Shown piece by piece: positions 50,189-60,972 of a stretch of 64,000 bases of DNA (position 1 is its first letter; every line of letters starts with the position of its first letter). The stretch covers positions 1-64,000 of the forward strand of contig NZ_JAVJSX010000031.1 of NCBI RefSeq assembly GCF_040219215.1, given 5' to 3'. The notes below the pieces were generated by a model. That model was not told where the DNA came from and searched no databases. It saw only the letters and a program-made list of their open reading frames with translations. This stretch comes from Thalassobaculum_A sp040219215 (lineage in GTDB: Bacteria > Pseudomonadota > Alphaproteobacteria > Thalassobaculales > Thalassobaculaceae). The position numbers were made by a program, and so were the translations under genes.

Positions 50189-51754
50189 ATGCTCGCTCCA
50201 CTTCGCCGGATTGCCGCCGCCTCGGCGGTCGCCCTCGCAGCGCTCGGCAGTCTCGCCGCTGCCCAGACTCCGCCGGGCGTCCTGGTTGTCGCCCAGATCG
50301 CCGAGCCGAAATCGCTGGATCCGCACGCGGTCACGGCGGTCAACGATTTCCGGATCCTGATGAACGTCTATGACGGGCTGGTGCGCTACAAGCCCGGTGC
50401 CCTGGCGGTCGAGCCGGCGCTGGCGACTGCCTGGACGATCGGTGATGACGGAAAAACCTACACCTTCGCTCTGCGCGACGGCGTGACCTTTCACGACGGC
50501 ACTCCGTTTGACGCGGCGGCGGTGAAGTTCAACTTCGATCGCATGCTGGACGAGAAGAACCCGTACCACGACACCGGGCCGTTTCCGCTCAGCTTCTTCT
50601 TCGGCGCGGTCGATAGGGTCGAGGCTCCGGACCCGAAGACCGTCGTCTTTCACCTGAAGGAGCCTTATGCGCCGTTCCTGTCGAACCTCGCCTATCCGAC
50701 CGGGCTGATGGTTTCGCCGGCGGCGGTGAAGAAGCACAAGAAGGATTTCGGGCGGCACCCTGTCGGCACCGGGCCGTTCCGGTTCGCTGGGTGGGAAACC
50801 AACTCCAAGGTCGTGGTTGAGGCCAATCGCGACTACTGGGACGGCGCGCCGAAGCTTAAGGCCGTGGTGTTCCGGCCGATCACCGACGCCAACACTCGGG
50901 TCGCCGAGATGCTGTCCGGAGGCGTCGACGTAATGGTGGAGGTCCCGCCGGACAACCTCGCGACCTTCGAGGGTGACGCCAGCTTCAAGGTCAGCGAGGA
51001 GGCCGGGCCGCATCTTTGGTTCCTGATCCTCAACACCAGGAGCGGTCCGATGGCCGACAAGCGAGTCCGGCAGGCGGTCAACTACGCCATCGACAAGAAA
51101 GCGCTGGTCGACAACGTGCTGCAGGGCACCGCCGAGGTGGCGGCCGGGCCGACCCCGCCGGCTTTCGGTTGGGCCTATGACGACACGCTGCAGCCCTATC
51201 CCTACGACCCCGAGAAGGCCAAAGCGCTGCTCTCGGCCGCAGGGGCCGATGGCGCGGAACTGACCTTCTACGTGACCGAGGGCGGTTCCGGCATGCTCGA
51301 CCCGGTCGCCATGGGCGCGGCGATCCAGGCCGACCTCGCGAAGGTCGGGCTGAAGGTCAAGATCGAGACCTACGAGTGGAACACCTTCCTCGGTAAGGTG
51401 AACCCGGGACTCGAGGGCAAGGCCGATATGGCCGAGATGGCCTGGATGACCAACGACCCGGACACGCTGCCCTATCTCGCACTGCGCACCGGCGCCTTTC
51501 CGGACAAGGGTGGCTTCAACTCGGGCTACTACTCCAACCCAAAGGTCGACGGATTGCTGGAGCAGGCCCGGCGCGAGACCGACCAGACGAAACGCGCGGC
51601 CCTGTACCGGCAGATGCAGGCGATTGTGCACGACGACGCGCCCTGGGCGTTCATCGCCAATTGGAAGCAGAACGCGGTGACGATCGCCCAGGTCGAGGGC
51701 TTTGAGCTGCAGCCGTCGTTCTTCCTGCTGCTGCATGACGTCTGGAAAGGGTGA
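50189..51754 (+). CDS. Peptide/nickel-type ABC transporter substrate-binding protein
   Basis: A 521-residue family 5 solute-binding protein. The signal peptide is MLAPLRRIAAASAVALAALG, cleaved near LAAAQ. Family motifs include EPKSLDPHAVTAVNDFRILM, YDGLVRYKPG, FALRDGVTFHDGTPFDAAAV and PVGTGPFRFAGW. It captures a peptide-like or related ligand in the periplasm. The ATG at 50189 is seven bases after AGGAGG; the ATG at 50183 is only one base away and thus unlikely. The 191 bases to the permease gene hold no clear gene. Confidence 0.92.
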   Translation: MLAPLRRIAAASAVALAALGSLAAAQTPPGVLVVAQIAEPKSLDPHAVTAVNDFRILMNVYDGLVRYKPGALAVEPALATAWTIGDDGKTYTFALRDGVTFHDGTPFDAAAVKFNFDRMLDEKNPYHDTGPFPLSFFFGAVDRVEAPDPKTVVFHLKEPYAPFLSNLAYPTGLMVSPAAVKKHKKDFGRHPVGTGPFRFAGWETNSKVVVEANRDYWDGAPKLKAVVFRPITDANTRVAEMLSGGVDVMVEVPPDNLATFEGDASFKVSEEAGPHLWFLILNTRSGPMADKRVRQAVNYAIDKKALVDNVLQGTAEVAAGPTPPAFGWAYDDTLQPYPYDPEKAKALLSAAGADGAELTFYVTEGGSGMLDPVAMGAAIQADLAKVGLKVKIETYEWNTFLGKVNPGLEGKADMAEMAWMTNDPDTLPYLALRTGAFPDKGGFNSGYYSNPKVDGLLEQARRETDQTKRAALYRQMQAIVHDDAPWAFIANWKQNAVTIAQVEGFELQPSFFLLLHDVWKG

Positions 51755-51945
51755 GGAGGCGGCCGATGGCGTGTCGGAATCGCCGACGAGCAGATCCCGG
51801 ATCTCTGCAGCTTGGCCGTTGCGGAGAGGATAAGGGTCGGAGAGGGGTTCACCTCCTGCGGCCTCGTCTCGGACCGGCACGCCGGATGCGGGACGGGTCC
51901 GGGACCCACGCACCGTGCCGTCACGTCGCGCGGAGATAGCCGCCG

Positions 51946-52889
<944 letters not shown>

Positions 52890-52890
<1 letters not shown>

Positions 52891-54812
52891 TGGTGTCGCT
52901 GGCGCTCTGGTGGAATCGCGCCGATACCGGGAGCGGACGGCCGTCGCCGTTCCGGCTGCTGGTTGCTAACCGGCTCTCCGCCGCCGGCCTGGTCATCCTG
53001 GTCGTGGTCACCGTTCTGGCTCTCGCGACGCCGTTCCTGCCGCTGCGCGATCCGGACGTCACGGATCTTGCTCAGCGGCTGCTTCGGCCCGGCAGCGAGG
53101 GCAATCTGCTCGGCACCGATCACCTTGGCCGCGACATCCTCTCGCGGCTGCTGTGGGGCACCCGCATCTCGATCCTGGTGGGATTGTCGGCAACGGCGAT
53201 CGCTGCGCTTGCCGGATCGCTGATCGGCCTGGTCGCCGGCTATGCGGGCGGTAGGACGGACAGCGCGCTGATGCGCGGCATCGACTTGGTGATGGCGTTC
53301 CCCTACATCCTGCTGGCCCTCGGCATCGTCGCGGTGCTCGGCCCCGGACTGCTGAACGCGCTCTATGCGATTGCGATCGTCAACGTCCCGTTTTTCGCCC
53401 GCAACATCCGCGGCATCACGCTCGGCCTGTCGCGCCGCGAGTTCGTCGATGCCGCCCGGCTGTCCGGCGCGTCCCATGCAGCGGTGCTGTTCGGAGAAGT
53501 ACTGCCGAACGTGCTGCCGACGATCGTGGTGACCATGTCGACCACGGTTGGCTGGATGATCCTGGAGACCGCCGGCCTGTCGTTCCTCGGACTCGGTGCC
53601 CAGCCGCCACAGGCGGATCTCGGCTCGATGTTGGGCGAGGGCCGCAAGCTGCTGTTCACGGCACCCCATGTCTCGGTGATTCCGGGGTTGATGATCTTCG
53701 TGCTGGTGATGAGTATCAACCTGGTCGGCGACGGCATCCGAGACGTGCTCGACCCGAGGCTGAAATCCGGCGCCCTGGCAGCTCCGGGAGCGGCAACGGC
53801 AGTTCGGCGAGACGCCGTGCCAGACGCGCCAGTGCCCGGTTCGGTGCTCGCCGTCGACGGCCTGCGGACGGAGTTCCGCACGGGTAACCGGATCTACCGT
53901 GCGGTCGGCGGCGTCGACCTGACACTGGCACCGGGAGAGCGGGTCGGCCTGGTCGGCGAATCAGGGTCCGGCAAGTCCGTGACCGCCCTTTCGCTGCTGC
54001 GCCTGGTGCCGAGCCCGCCTGGTACGATCACCGGCGGCCGGGTCACGATCGACGGCGCCGACCAACTGGCCGCGTCGATCGAGGATCTCCGGCGGTTGCG
54101 CGGCGGGCGGGTCGCCTATGTGTTCCAGGATCCGCAAACCACGCTGCATCCGCTGTTCACGGTCGGCGACCAGGTGATGGAGGCGGTGCGTGCGCATCAG
54201 CCGCTGTCGTCGCGGGAGGCCCGGGGGCGGGCGACCGAACTGCTGGAGCGGGTGCAGATCCCGTCGGCTGCGAGCCGTTTCGACGCCTATCCGCACGAGC
54301 TGTCGGGCGGGATGCGCCAACGCGTCTGCATCGCTATGGCATTGGCCAACGATCCTGAGCTGATCATCGCCGACGAGCCGACCACGGCTCTCGACGTGAC
54401 GGTCCAGGCCCAGGTGCTGAAGCTGCTGCGCGGCCTGTCGGAGGAGCGCGGATCGGCGGTGCTGTTCATCACCCATGATTTCGGCGTGGTATCCGAGCTC
54501 TGCGACCGGGTGGCGGTGATGTATGCCGGCCGGATCGTCGAGATCGGCGCGACGCCGGACGTGCTGGCCACGCCGGCGCATCCCTACACCCGCAAGCTGA
54601 TCGACTGCGTCCCGGTCCTCGGCCAGCCGGAGCGGCGTCTGGACGCGATCGAGGGACTGCCGCCGGCGGTCGATCGCCTGCCGGATGGCTGCGCCTTCGC
54701 TGAGCGCTGCGAGTATGTCGAAGCGCGCTGCCGGATCGGCGACGTCGCTCTTCACCCTCTGTCCGACGGCCGGGCAGCGCGCTGCATCAAGCCGCTGCGG
54801 GGGGTGTCATGA
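52890..54812 (+). CDS. Fused ABC permease (DppC type) and ATPase (DppD type)
   Basis: A 640-residue fusion. Residues 1-295 are a DppC-type permease (LLGTDHLGRDILSRLLWGTR; coupling loop SRREFVDAARLSGASHAAVL). After a linker (about 296-320), the ATPase spans 325-640 with Walker A GLVGESGSGKSVT, Q-loop AYVFQDPQTTLHPL, signature LSGGMRQRVCIAMAL and Walker B LIIADEPTTALDV. The oligopeptide C-terminal extension has Cys residues (CAFAERCEYVEARC). These are usually two genes; no stop or shift is seen between them. Confidence 0.92.
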
Positions 54813-55804
54813 GCGTCGCTCTCGAGGCCGAGGGCCTGATTCGGGTGTTCGGAGGCGGTCGGACGTTGCTGGGGGGACGCCGTGCCGCGGTACATGCCGT
54901 CCAGGGCGTCGACCTCGTCGTCCAGGAAGGCGAGACCTTGGGTGTGGTCGGAGAGTCCGGGTGCGGCAAGTCCACCCTGGCCCGGATGCTGGTCGGCCTC
55001 GACCGCCCGACTTTCGGAACCATCAAGCTCGACGGCCGGGATGCCGGGGCTTTAGCCGGCCGCGACCCGCGGGCGCTGGCCCGCCAGGTCCAGTATGTCT
55101 TCCAGGATCCGGTCGCCTCCCTGAATCCGCGCAAGACGATCCGCCAAACCCTTGAGACGCCCATGCGCCGGCTGCTGGGGCTGGACGCGGCGGCGCGGCG
55201 GGCCCAACTCGCGCAGTTGATGCAGGCCGTCAGCCTGCGCGAGGAGTTCCTCGACCGCTACCCGCACGAGTTCTCTGGCGGTCAGGCCCAGCGCATCGGC
55301 ATCGCCCGGGCGCTGGCTGCCGATGCCCGCATTATCGTGCTCGACGAGCCGGTCTCCGCCCTCGATGTGTCGGTGCAGGCGCAGGTGTTGAACTTGCTCG
55401 ACCGGTTGAAGCGCGAATTCGGCTTGACCTACGTCTTCATCAGCCACGATCTGAGCGTGATTGAAAGTGTCTGTGACCGGGTGGCGGTGATGTATTTCGG
55501 GCGGATCGTCGAACTCGGCACGGCGCGCGAGCTGTTCTCCCGTCCACGGCATCCCTATACCGCGCTGCTGATGCGCTCGGCGCCGACGCCGGGCGGCCGG
55601 CGGATCGAGGCTGAGAGCGAACCGGCCGAGCTGCCCGATCCGTTCAACCCGCCGGCCGGCTGTGCCTTCGCGTCTCGCTGCCCGCGTGCCGACGAGTTCT
55701 GTCGCATGCAGCGACCGGCGTTGGAAGCCGCCGGAGGAAGTGCCGCCGCCTGCTGGCATCCCCTTGGTGGACCGGCTCTGGACGGAACCGGCGCCGATGA
55801 CTGA
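54809..55804 (+). CDS. ABC transporter ATPase (DppF type)
   Basis: A 331-residue ATPase: Walker A VVGESGCGKSTLARM, Q-loop QYVFQDPVASLNPRKTIRQT, signature FSGGQAQRIGIARAL, Walker B IIVLDEPVSALDVSVQ, and the oligopeptide-type C-terminal domain (CAFASRCPRADEFC). It pairs with the ATPase half of the upstream fusion to power uptake. Its start overlaps the fusion stop by four bases. Confidence 0.93.
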   Translation: MSVALEAEGLIRVFGGGRTLLGGRRAAVHAVQGVDLVVQEGETLGVVGESGCGKSTLARMLVGLDRPTFGTIKLDGRDAGALAGRDPRALARQVQYVFQDPVASLNPRKTIRQTLETPMRRLLGLDAAARRAQLAQLMQAVSLREEFLDRYPHEFSGGQAQRIGIARALAADARIIVLDEPVSALDVSVQAQVLNLLDRLKREFGLTYVFISHDLSVIESVCDRVAVMYFGRIVELGTARELFSRPRHPYTALLMRSAPTPGGRRIEAESEPAELPDPFNPPAGCAFASRCPRADEFCRMQRPALEAAGGSAAACWHPLGGPALDGTGADD

Positions 55805-56579
55805 CCAGGTCGTGCCGAAGTCCTCGGCCGGCCTGCCCCGTCAGCGCCGCCGCGAGACCATTAGCGAGCAGATCAAGGACATGATCTACGAGCGCGGCCT
55901 GCGGCCGGGCGAGCGGTTGCCGGCCGAGCGTGAACTGATGGAGCAGTTCCAGGCGTCCAAGGGTTCGATCCGTGAAGCGCTGAGCGCGCTGCGGTCCCAG
56001 GGCCTGATCCGCACCCGGACCGGTCCGGGCGGCGGGGTGTTCCTGACCGAGATCGGGCCGCAGCGGGCGATGGCGCTGCTGTCCAGCTACTTCCTGTTCC
56101 GCACGCCGACCGTCACCGACATCTACGACGTGCGTTGCGAGATGGAGCCTGAACTGGCGGCGTCGGTGGCTGGGCGGCTTTCAGAGGCCGATCTCGCGCG
56201 GCTGGAGCGGACCATGCGGGTCTACGACGCGCCGTCATCGACCGGCGAGGAGGAGTACGCCCAGCGCATGGCCGAGCTCGACTTCCATACCGTGCTGGCC
56301 GAGTTGTGCCCGAACCCCGTGCTGGGGCTGTTCTGCGGCTTCCTGCAGACCTTGTTGCGGGAGATGGCGGTGTGCCGCAGCATCTATGACGACCCGCACC
56401 CGGTCCTGCGCGACACGGCGCTGCACTACCAGATCCAGCTGATGCGGGCACTGAAGGCAGGCGACGCTGACGCTGCGCGCGCAGTAATGGCCGAGCACAT
56501 GGCGGCGGCGCGCGACTACATGGTTCGCATGGAGGCAAGCATCGCCGGCCGATTCCTGCGGGCCGATGATCGCGGCTAG
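55797..56579 (+). CDS. FadR/GntR-family transcriptional regulator
   Basis: A 260-residue regulator. The winged helix is at about 20-85: RRRETISEQIKDMIYERGLR, PGERLPAERELMEQFQASKG, then SIREALSALRSQGLI. The FCD-type ligand-binding domain spans about 105-245 (DIYDVRCEMEPELAASVAGR, MAELDFHTVLAEL, AVMAEHMAAARDYM). Asp/His residues for metal in the FCD pocket appear present. The ATG at 55797 overlaps the ATPase stop. It probably senses the imported compound and controls the divergent operons. Confidence 0.9.
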   Translation: MTDQVVPKSSAGLPRQRRRETISEQIKDMIYERGLRPGERLPAERELMEQFQASKGSIREALSALRSQGLIRTRTGPGGGVFLTEIGPQRAMALLSSYFLFRTPTVTDIYDVRCEMEPELAASVAGRLSEADLARLERTMRVYDAPSSTGEEEYAQRMAELDFHTVLAELCPNPVLGLFCGFLQTLLREMAVCRSIYDDPHPVLRDTALHYQIQLMRALKAGDADAARAVMAEHMAAARDYMVRMEASIAGRFLRADDRG

Positions 56580-57162
56580 GCCGATATCTGCGTCAGTGGT
56601 GCCGTCAATGTCGTGGAGCGGTGCTGTCACTGGAACCCATGGCTGAGGCCCGGTACGGCTGATGACGTCGCGTCATGAACCTGATCGACGCTGTCACGAA
56701 CTCGGAGCCGGTACGAACGAGTCAAACGAATCCCCTGACAGTCACGTTGTCTCGGCCGCGGACGGCTATTGAGCAAATGCTTCGCTGCGCAAGGTTGGAA
56801 GGTTTCGGCGCGAGATCAGACGTTGATGGTGTTGTCGTCGGCGGCGCTCATGAGATCAGCACACGCAGACAGCCCGCGATGCTGACCAAGACCCGGAACC
56901 TCTAGCCCCAGCCGTCTGCACGTTCGGGAGCACTGCAATCGATCCCGGACTCTGCCAATACCCGGAGGAAACCCAGGCTCAGGTCAGGAGCAGACCAGAC
57001 ACCACATCGTCCATCGGGCCGGTACGAAAATCAGACTGGACGTTATGCGAAGCGAACGCCGTGGGATCGGCATCTCTGTGATTGAGCGCAGGATTGGCGG
57101 GTTCGATGTCGCGGCTTGGGCGGCGTCGGCCAAGACCAAAAACGATCCCGTGGGAGGGTTTC
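56580..57162. other. Gene-free intergenic region before the liv-type cluster
   Basis: About 583 bases between the GntR gene and the next binding-protein gene. Open frames here are short, lack ribosome sites and have non-coding composition. It should hold the promoter of the gene at 57163, but no specific site is recognised. No terminator hairpin follows the GntR gene. Confidence 0.5.
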
Positions 57163-58425
57163 ATGGCTTTGAACTACTTGAAGACGGTCTCGGCCTCGGT
57201 CGCGGTGCTGTTGGCCGCAGGCACATGCGCCTTGGCTGCCGAACCATTGAAAGTGGGCGTTCTCGCGACGCTGGAAGGCACGTACACCGTACTGGGTGAA
57301 GACGGAGTTCGCGGGCTTAAGACCGCACTTCGGGTGATGGGCAACAAGGGTGGCGGCCGCGAGGTTCAGCTCACCATCGGTTCCACAGATGCCAGCCCTG
57401 ACAGCGCGGTCCGGGCCGCGCGCAAGCTGGTGGAACAGGACAAGGTGGATATCATCATCGGACCGTTGTCCGGGTCGGAGGGTATCGCGATACGCGACTA
57501 CTCGAAGACCCAGCCACAGGTCACATTCCTGAACGGCATCTCAGGCGCGCAGGAAACGACCTATGTCACTCCGTCCGAGAACTTCTTCCGCTTCAACACC
57601 GACGGCGCACAGTGGTCCGCCGGTCTCGGAGACTACGTCTACAACAAGAAGGGATACAAAACGGTTGCGACGGTCGGAGAGGACTACTCCTTCATCTATA
57701 CGCAGGTGTTCGGGTTCGTGACCGAGTTCTGCGCGGCCGGCGGCACCGTAACGGAACGCCTCTGGGTGCCTCTGGGGACCAAGGATTTCGGTTCAATCAT
57801 CGCGTCATTGCCGGACAATGTCGACGCGATCTACCTCGGCCTCGGCGGTGGCGACGCGGTCAACTTCCTCAATCAGTACCAGCAGGCCGGTGGAAGCGCG
57901 AACTTGATCGGCGGCTCGATCATGGTCGACGGCACCGTTTTGAATTCCAAGGGCAACGCGAAGAAGGCGCTGATCGGCACGCCGTCGTCGGGCCCGCAGG
58001 CCGATACCTGGGACGACCCGAAGTGGCAGGCTTACGTGAAGGCTTACCAGGACAGCTTCCCGGCGGATCAGCGCTTCCCGAGCCCGTCATTGCTGGCGAC
58101 CGGCTACTATAACGCCACAACCGCGGCGCTGACCTGCATGAACGAGATTGGCGGCGATCTGTCCGACGGTCAGGCCAAGTTCCGCAAGTGCCTGACGAAC
58201 CTGAAGCTCGATGCGCCGAATGGCACGATCGTGCTCGACAAGAATCGCCAGGCAGTCGGTGCGAACTTCGTCTCGGAAGTCGTGGAACTCGCCGATGGCA
58301 CCCTCGCGACCAAGCTTGTGTCGATCAAGCAGGGTGTGAACCAGACCCTCGGAATTGACGAGGCGGCTTTCGCGAAGATCGGCCTGCCGAGCCGGGAGAC
58401 CCCGGCCTGCAAGAAGTCCTACTGA
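57163..58425 (+). CDS. Branched-chain amino acid-type ABC substrate-binding protein
   Basis: A 420-residue type I periplasmic binding protein. The signal peptide is MALNYLKTVSASVAVLLAAG, cleaved near ALAAE; the mature start EPLKVGVLATLEGTYTVLGE, VRAARKLVEQDKVDIIIGPL and FFRFNTDGAQWSAGLGDYVY are family traits. Ligands include branched-chain amino acids, amides or aromatic acids; this one cannot be set. GGAGG lies six bases before the ATG. A strong hairpin follows. It belongs with livHMGF further downstream. Confidence 0.9.
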   Translation: MALNYLKTVSASVAVLLAAGTCALAAEPLKVGVLATLEGTYTVLGEDGVRGLKTALRVMGNKGGGREVQLTIGSTDASPDSAVRAARKLVEQDKVDIIIGPLSGSEGIAIRDYSKTQPQVTFLNGISGAQETTYVTPSENFFRFNTDGAQWSAGLGDYVYNKKGYKTVATVGEDYSFIYTQVFGFVTEFCAAGGTVTERLWVPLGTKDFGSIIASLPDNVDAIYLGLGGGDAVNFLNQYQQAGGSANLIGGSIMVDGTVLNSKGNAKKALIGTPSSGPQADTWDDPKWQAYVKAYQDSFPADQRFPSPSLLATGYYNATTAALTCMNEIGGDLSDGQAKFRKCLTNLKLDAPNGTIVLDKNRQAVGANFVSEVVELADGTLATKLVSIKQGVNQTLGIDEAAFAKIGLPSRETPACKKSY

Positions 58426-58442
58426 AGACTTGCGGTACTCCG

Positions 58443-58476
58443 GTGGACCCGGACGACATTCGTCGTCCGGGTCCAC
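58443..58476 (+). terminator. 15-bp perfect hairpin after the binding-protein gene
   Basis: GTGGACCCGGACGAC (58443-58457) and GTCGTCCGGGTCCAC (58462-58476) pair fully around ATTC. There is no U-run. It probably protects the abundant binding-protein mRNA from 3' decay and limits readthrough into the next gene. Confidence 0.65.
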
Positions 58477-58530
58477 TACATCCCACCCTTTGAGCAGACA
58501 GCGGCTCGCGCCGTCGGCGGCGGAGATCCG

Positions 58531-59661
58531 ATGACTCTGATCACCTATCTGAACCGCGTGCATTTCGCCGACGGCGTCCTTGAAGAAGCGCTGCGGTCGG
58601 AAATAGAGCGGAACCGGCATCATCGCCCGCTCATCATCGCGGAGTGCGGCGATCTTTCGGGCAATCTGGCTGACCGCCTGTTCGCCAGCTTCCCGATACG
58701 AACATCCACAGAAACGTTCGCCGACGTCCCATCATTACCAACCGAGGCGGCGGCGCTGCAGATTGCCCGCACGTATCGGGAAACCGGGCGCGATCATCTG
58801 GTGGCTTTCGGGAGCAATCGTGCGATCGACCTGGCCAAGGTGGCGCGCATTGCCATTGCCTACGACGAGCCTCTAGCGGCGCTCTCGAGCGCGGAGGGCG
58901 GTACCCAACGGATCGGCAACGGCTTGCCCGATCTGTTCGCTGTGCCCGGCATTTCCGGCTTCGCTTCGTCGGTCAGCGATTATGCGAGGGTGAAGGTCAG
59001 CGGCGCGCACCAAGTTCTGATGTCATCACGTCACTTGATACCGACGGTTACGATATGCGACCCGACGTTGACCTTGAGCAGCACGGTCGCCGCCAGTGCC
59101 AGCGCTGCGTCGGGAGCCGTCTCCCGCGGGATCGACTCGTTCCTGTCCCGTGGCTACAACCCGCCGGCTGACGGACTGGCGCTTGACGGTCTTTCGCGAA
59201 CTGTCCGGTTTCTCCGCCGAGCGATGGAGGATGACGAACTCGAGGCTCGGCGCGAGATGATGGCGGGCAGCTTGAACAGCGCCTTATCGCTTCAGAAGGG
59301 CGTGTGCGTCGTCCACGCGATCACCAACGCGTTGGCATCGGTTTCGCGCGTCCAGATCGATCCAAGCGCCGCCGGTAGGCTTCTGATGCCGGGACTTCTT
59401 CGGTTCTATGGCGATCGGATTGATCAAAAGTCCGAAGCACTACGGAACGTTTTCAATCTTCGAGATGATGTCGATCTCGCGGACGGGATCGCGGGATTTC
59501 TGGCCGACCTGCCGCTTCCAAATCGGCTGGCCGATATGGGGCTGGACGGTGAGGACATCGATGCTGCGGCTTCGATTGCCGCTCGGGATCGGGCGATTGG
59601 CAGAAGCCCGAGAGCAATCGGAATGGCCGACATACGTTCGATCATCGAGGCGGCGCACTGA
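58531..59661 (+). CDS. Fe-ADH-fold protein lacking the metal ligands
   Basis: A 376-residue member of the iron-containing alcohol dehydrogenase/maleylacetate reductase fold, recognisable from VAFGSNRAIDLAKVARIAIA (about 91-110), PTVTICDPTLTLSSTVAASA and LLMPGLLRFYG. The metal site DALxHxIEAY is replaced by SGAVSRGIDSF, so the ligand Asp is Gly195 and the first His is Arg199. One His remains (His262 in VCVVHAITNAL), while the last (normally PHGxANA) reads VQIDPSAAG. The TGSE nucleotide motif is also missing. A normal metal-dependent dehydrogenase reaction is unlikely; it may be another activity or a binding role. It lies between liv-type genes. Confidence 0.75.
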   Translation: MTLITYLNRVHFADGVLEEALRSEIERNRHHRPLIIAECGDLSGNLADRLFASFPIRTSTETFADVPSLPTEAAALQIARTYRETGRDHLVAFGSNRAIDLAKVARIAIAYDEPLAALSSAEGGTQRIGNGLPDLFAVPGISGFASSVSDYARVKVSGAHQVLMSSRHLIPTVTICDPTLTLSSTVAASASAASGAVSRGIDSFLSRGYNPPADGLALDGLSRTVRFLRRAMEDDELEARREMMAGSLNSALSLQKGVCVVHAITNALASVSRVQIDPSAAGRLLMPGLLRFYGDRIDQKSEALRNVFNLRDDVDLADGIAGFLADLPLPNRLADMGLDGEDIDAAASIAARDRAIGRSPRAIGMADIRSIIEAAH

Positions 59662-59900
59662 TCGGCGGCAGTCCGTGCTGTCATCTCGGGCCCTATGCGA
59701 TGTCTGGCTGACCCTCTGGGGTCGAGACCACCGATCGATCCGGCAACCCCGTGCCAACCCCGTGCATGGATCGAGCAACGTAACTTTCCGTCTCATTCTT
59801 GGTCCGGTCATCTTGCCTGCGGCGGACCGTCTCACGGATACTGTCGCGTTGAGCGCATATGCCGCCAAGAGCAATGCCTCAAACAGGGGAGGGAAGGCGT

Positions 59901-60728
59901 ATGAGTGGCGCTATTTCCGTTCATCATGGCGATTTTGGCAGGGCTGCGCTGTACGAACTCGACCGGCCAATCGTCACGCACGCCCATCGCGAAGGGCACC
60001 TGATTTTCTATGTTGACGGCGGTCATGGCAAAGTGACGGTCGGAGACCAGGTCTTGTCGGCCGATGAAATGTCAGGGGTGGCCATCAGTCCCTGGGAGCC
60101 GCACAGCTTTGCTCCGAGCGAGCAACTTGTCCCTTGCTTGTGCCTGGTGCTGTACATCAAGCCGATGTGGTTCCTCGAAGCGAGCCAGTCAGGCGAATTC
60201 GTGCTGGGTTTCGGGAACCCGAAAGTCCCGATGACACCGGATGTCGCCCAATGGGTGACGCGGTTGACCTCCCTGTTACTGGACAAACAGGCTTCGACCC
60301 GGTTCGACGGATTTCTGTTCGAGACCACTCGGCTGTGTTTTGACGAGTGCTGGCGTGGTGTGGAAGCAAGGTCGAGGCTGCGAAACCGGCATTTCCGGTT
60401 CAACGATTACCGGGTGCGCCGGTCACTACGGCTGATGCAGGAGAGCTTCACGGAGGATGTCGAGATCGACAATCTGGCGCGGGACGTTGGGCTCTCGCGG
60501 CCACATTTCTACAAACTCTTCAAGATGCAGATGGGGATCACTCCAAACATCTTTCTGAACACTCTGCGCGCCGAGCAAGCCATCGAAGATCTCATGGGGA
60601 CCAACAAATCCGTGACGGATATCGGCTTTGATCTTGGATTCTCATCTCAGGCCAGCTTCACACGATTCTTCGCGTCAAACGTGGGAATTCCGCCATCTGA
60701 GTACCGGCGGGTGGCCCACTTCACCTGA
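59901..60728 (+). CDS. AraC-family transcriptional regulator
   Basis: A 275-residue regulator. The N-terminal cupin-like sensor (about 10-140) contains PIVTHAHREGHLIFYVDGGH and SPWEPHSFAPSEQ. The C-terminal double helix-turn-helix (about 172-270) has IDNLARDVGLSRPHFYKLFK, MGITPNIFLNTLRAEQAIED, then VTDIGFDLGFSSQASFTRFF. The ATG at 59901 follows GGGGAGGGAAGG. It is placed to control the flanking transport genes, in response to the transported compound. The 244 bases to livH (60729-60972) hold no gene and turn AT-rich near 60850-60960, a likely promoter area. Confidence 0.9.
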   Translation: MSGAISVHHGDFGRAALYELDRPIVTHAHREGHLIFYVDGGHGKVTVGDQVLSADEMSGVAISPWEPHSFAPSEQLVPCLCLVLYIKPMWFLEASQSGEFVLGFGNPKVPMTPDVAQWVTRLTSLLLDKQASTRFDGFLFETTRLCFDECWRGVEARSRLRNRHFRFNDYRVRRSLRLMQESFTEDVEIDNLARDVGLSRPHFYKLFKMQMGITPNIFLNTLRAEQAIEDLMGTNKSVTDIGFDLGFSSQASFTRFFASNVGIPPSEYRRVAHFT

Positions 60729-60972
60729 TGCGGCGTTTTGGCGATCCGGAGCCAACCGAAGAGACTGAGAGGTACGCGTTTTCCGCCAATGATACGTAGC
60801 CTCGTTTACCGAACGGGTTGCCATGTTCCGGCGGATGAAGGACGCGGTCGACATGATCAAATCAAAGTTGTGCAAGGAAGTATTAGAATCCGCCTTGCAA
60901 TTGTTTGGCATCCCAATGGCCGTCCGATCGGTACTTGTCGATCGATGTATCGATTGCCGATAAGGCTACGCA

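Noticed and set aside
50135..51913. A 592-codon open frame on the minus strand opposite the ABC binding-protein gene
   Set aside because: It mirrors a well-supported gene in GC-rich DNA, lacks any recognisable domain and its composition is typical of a third-position shadow.
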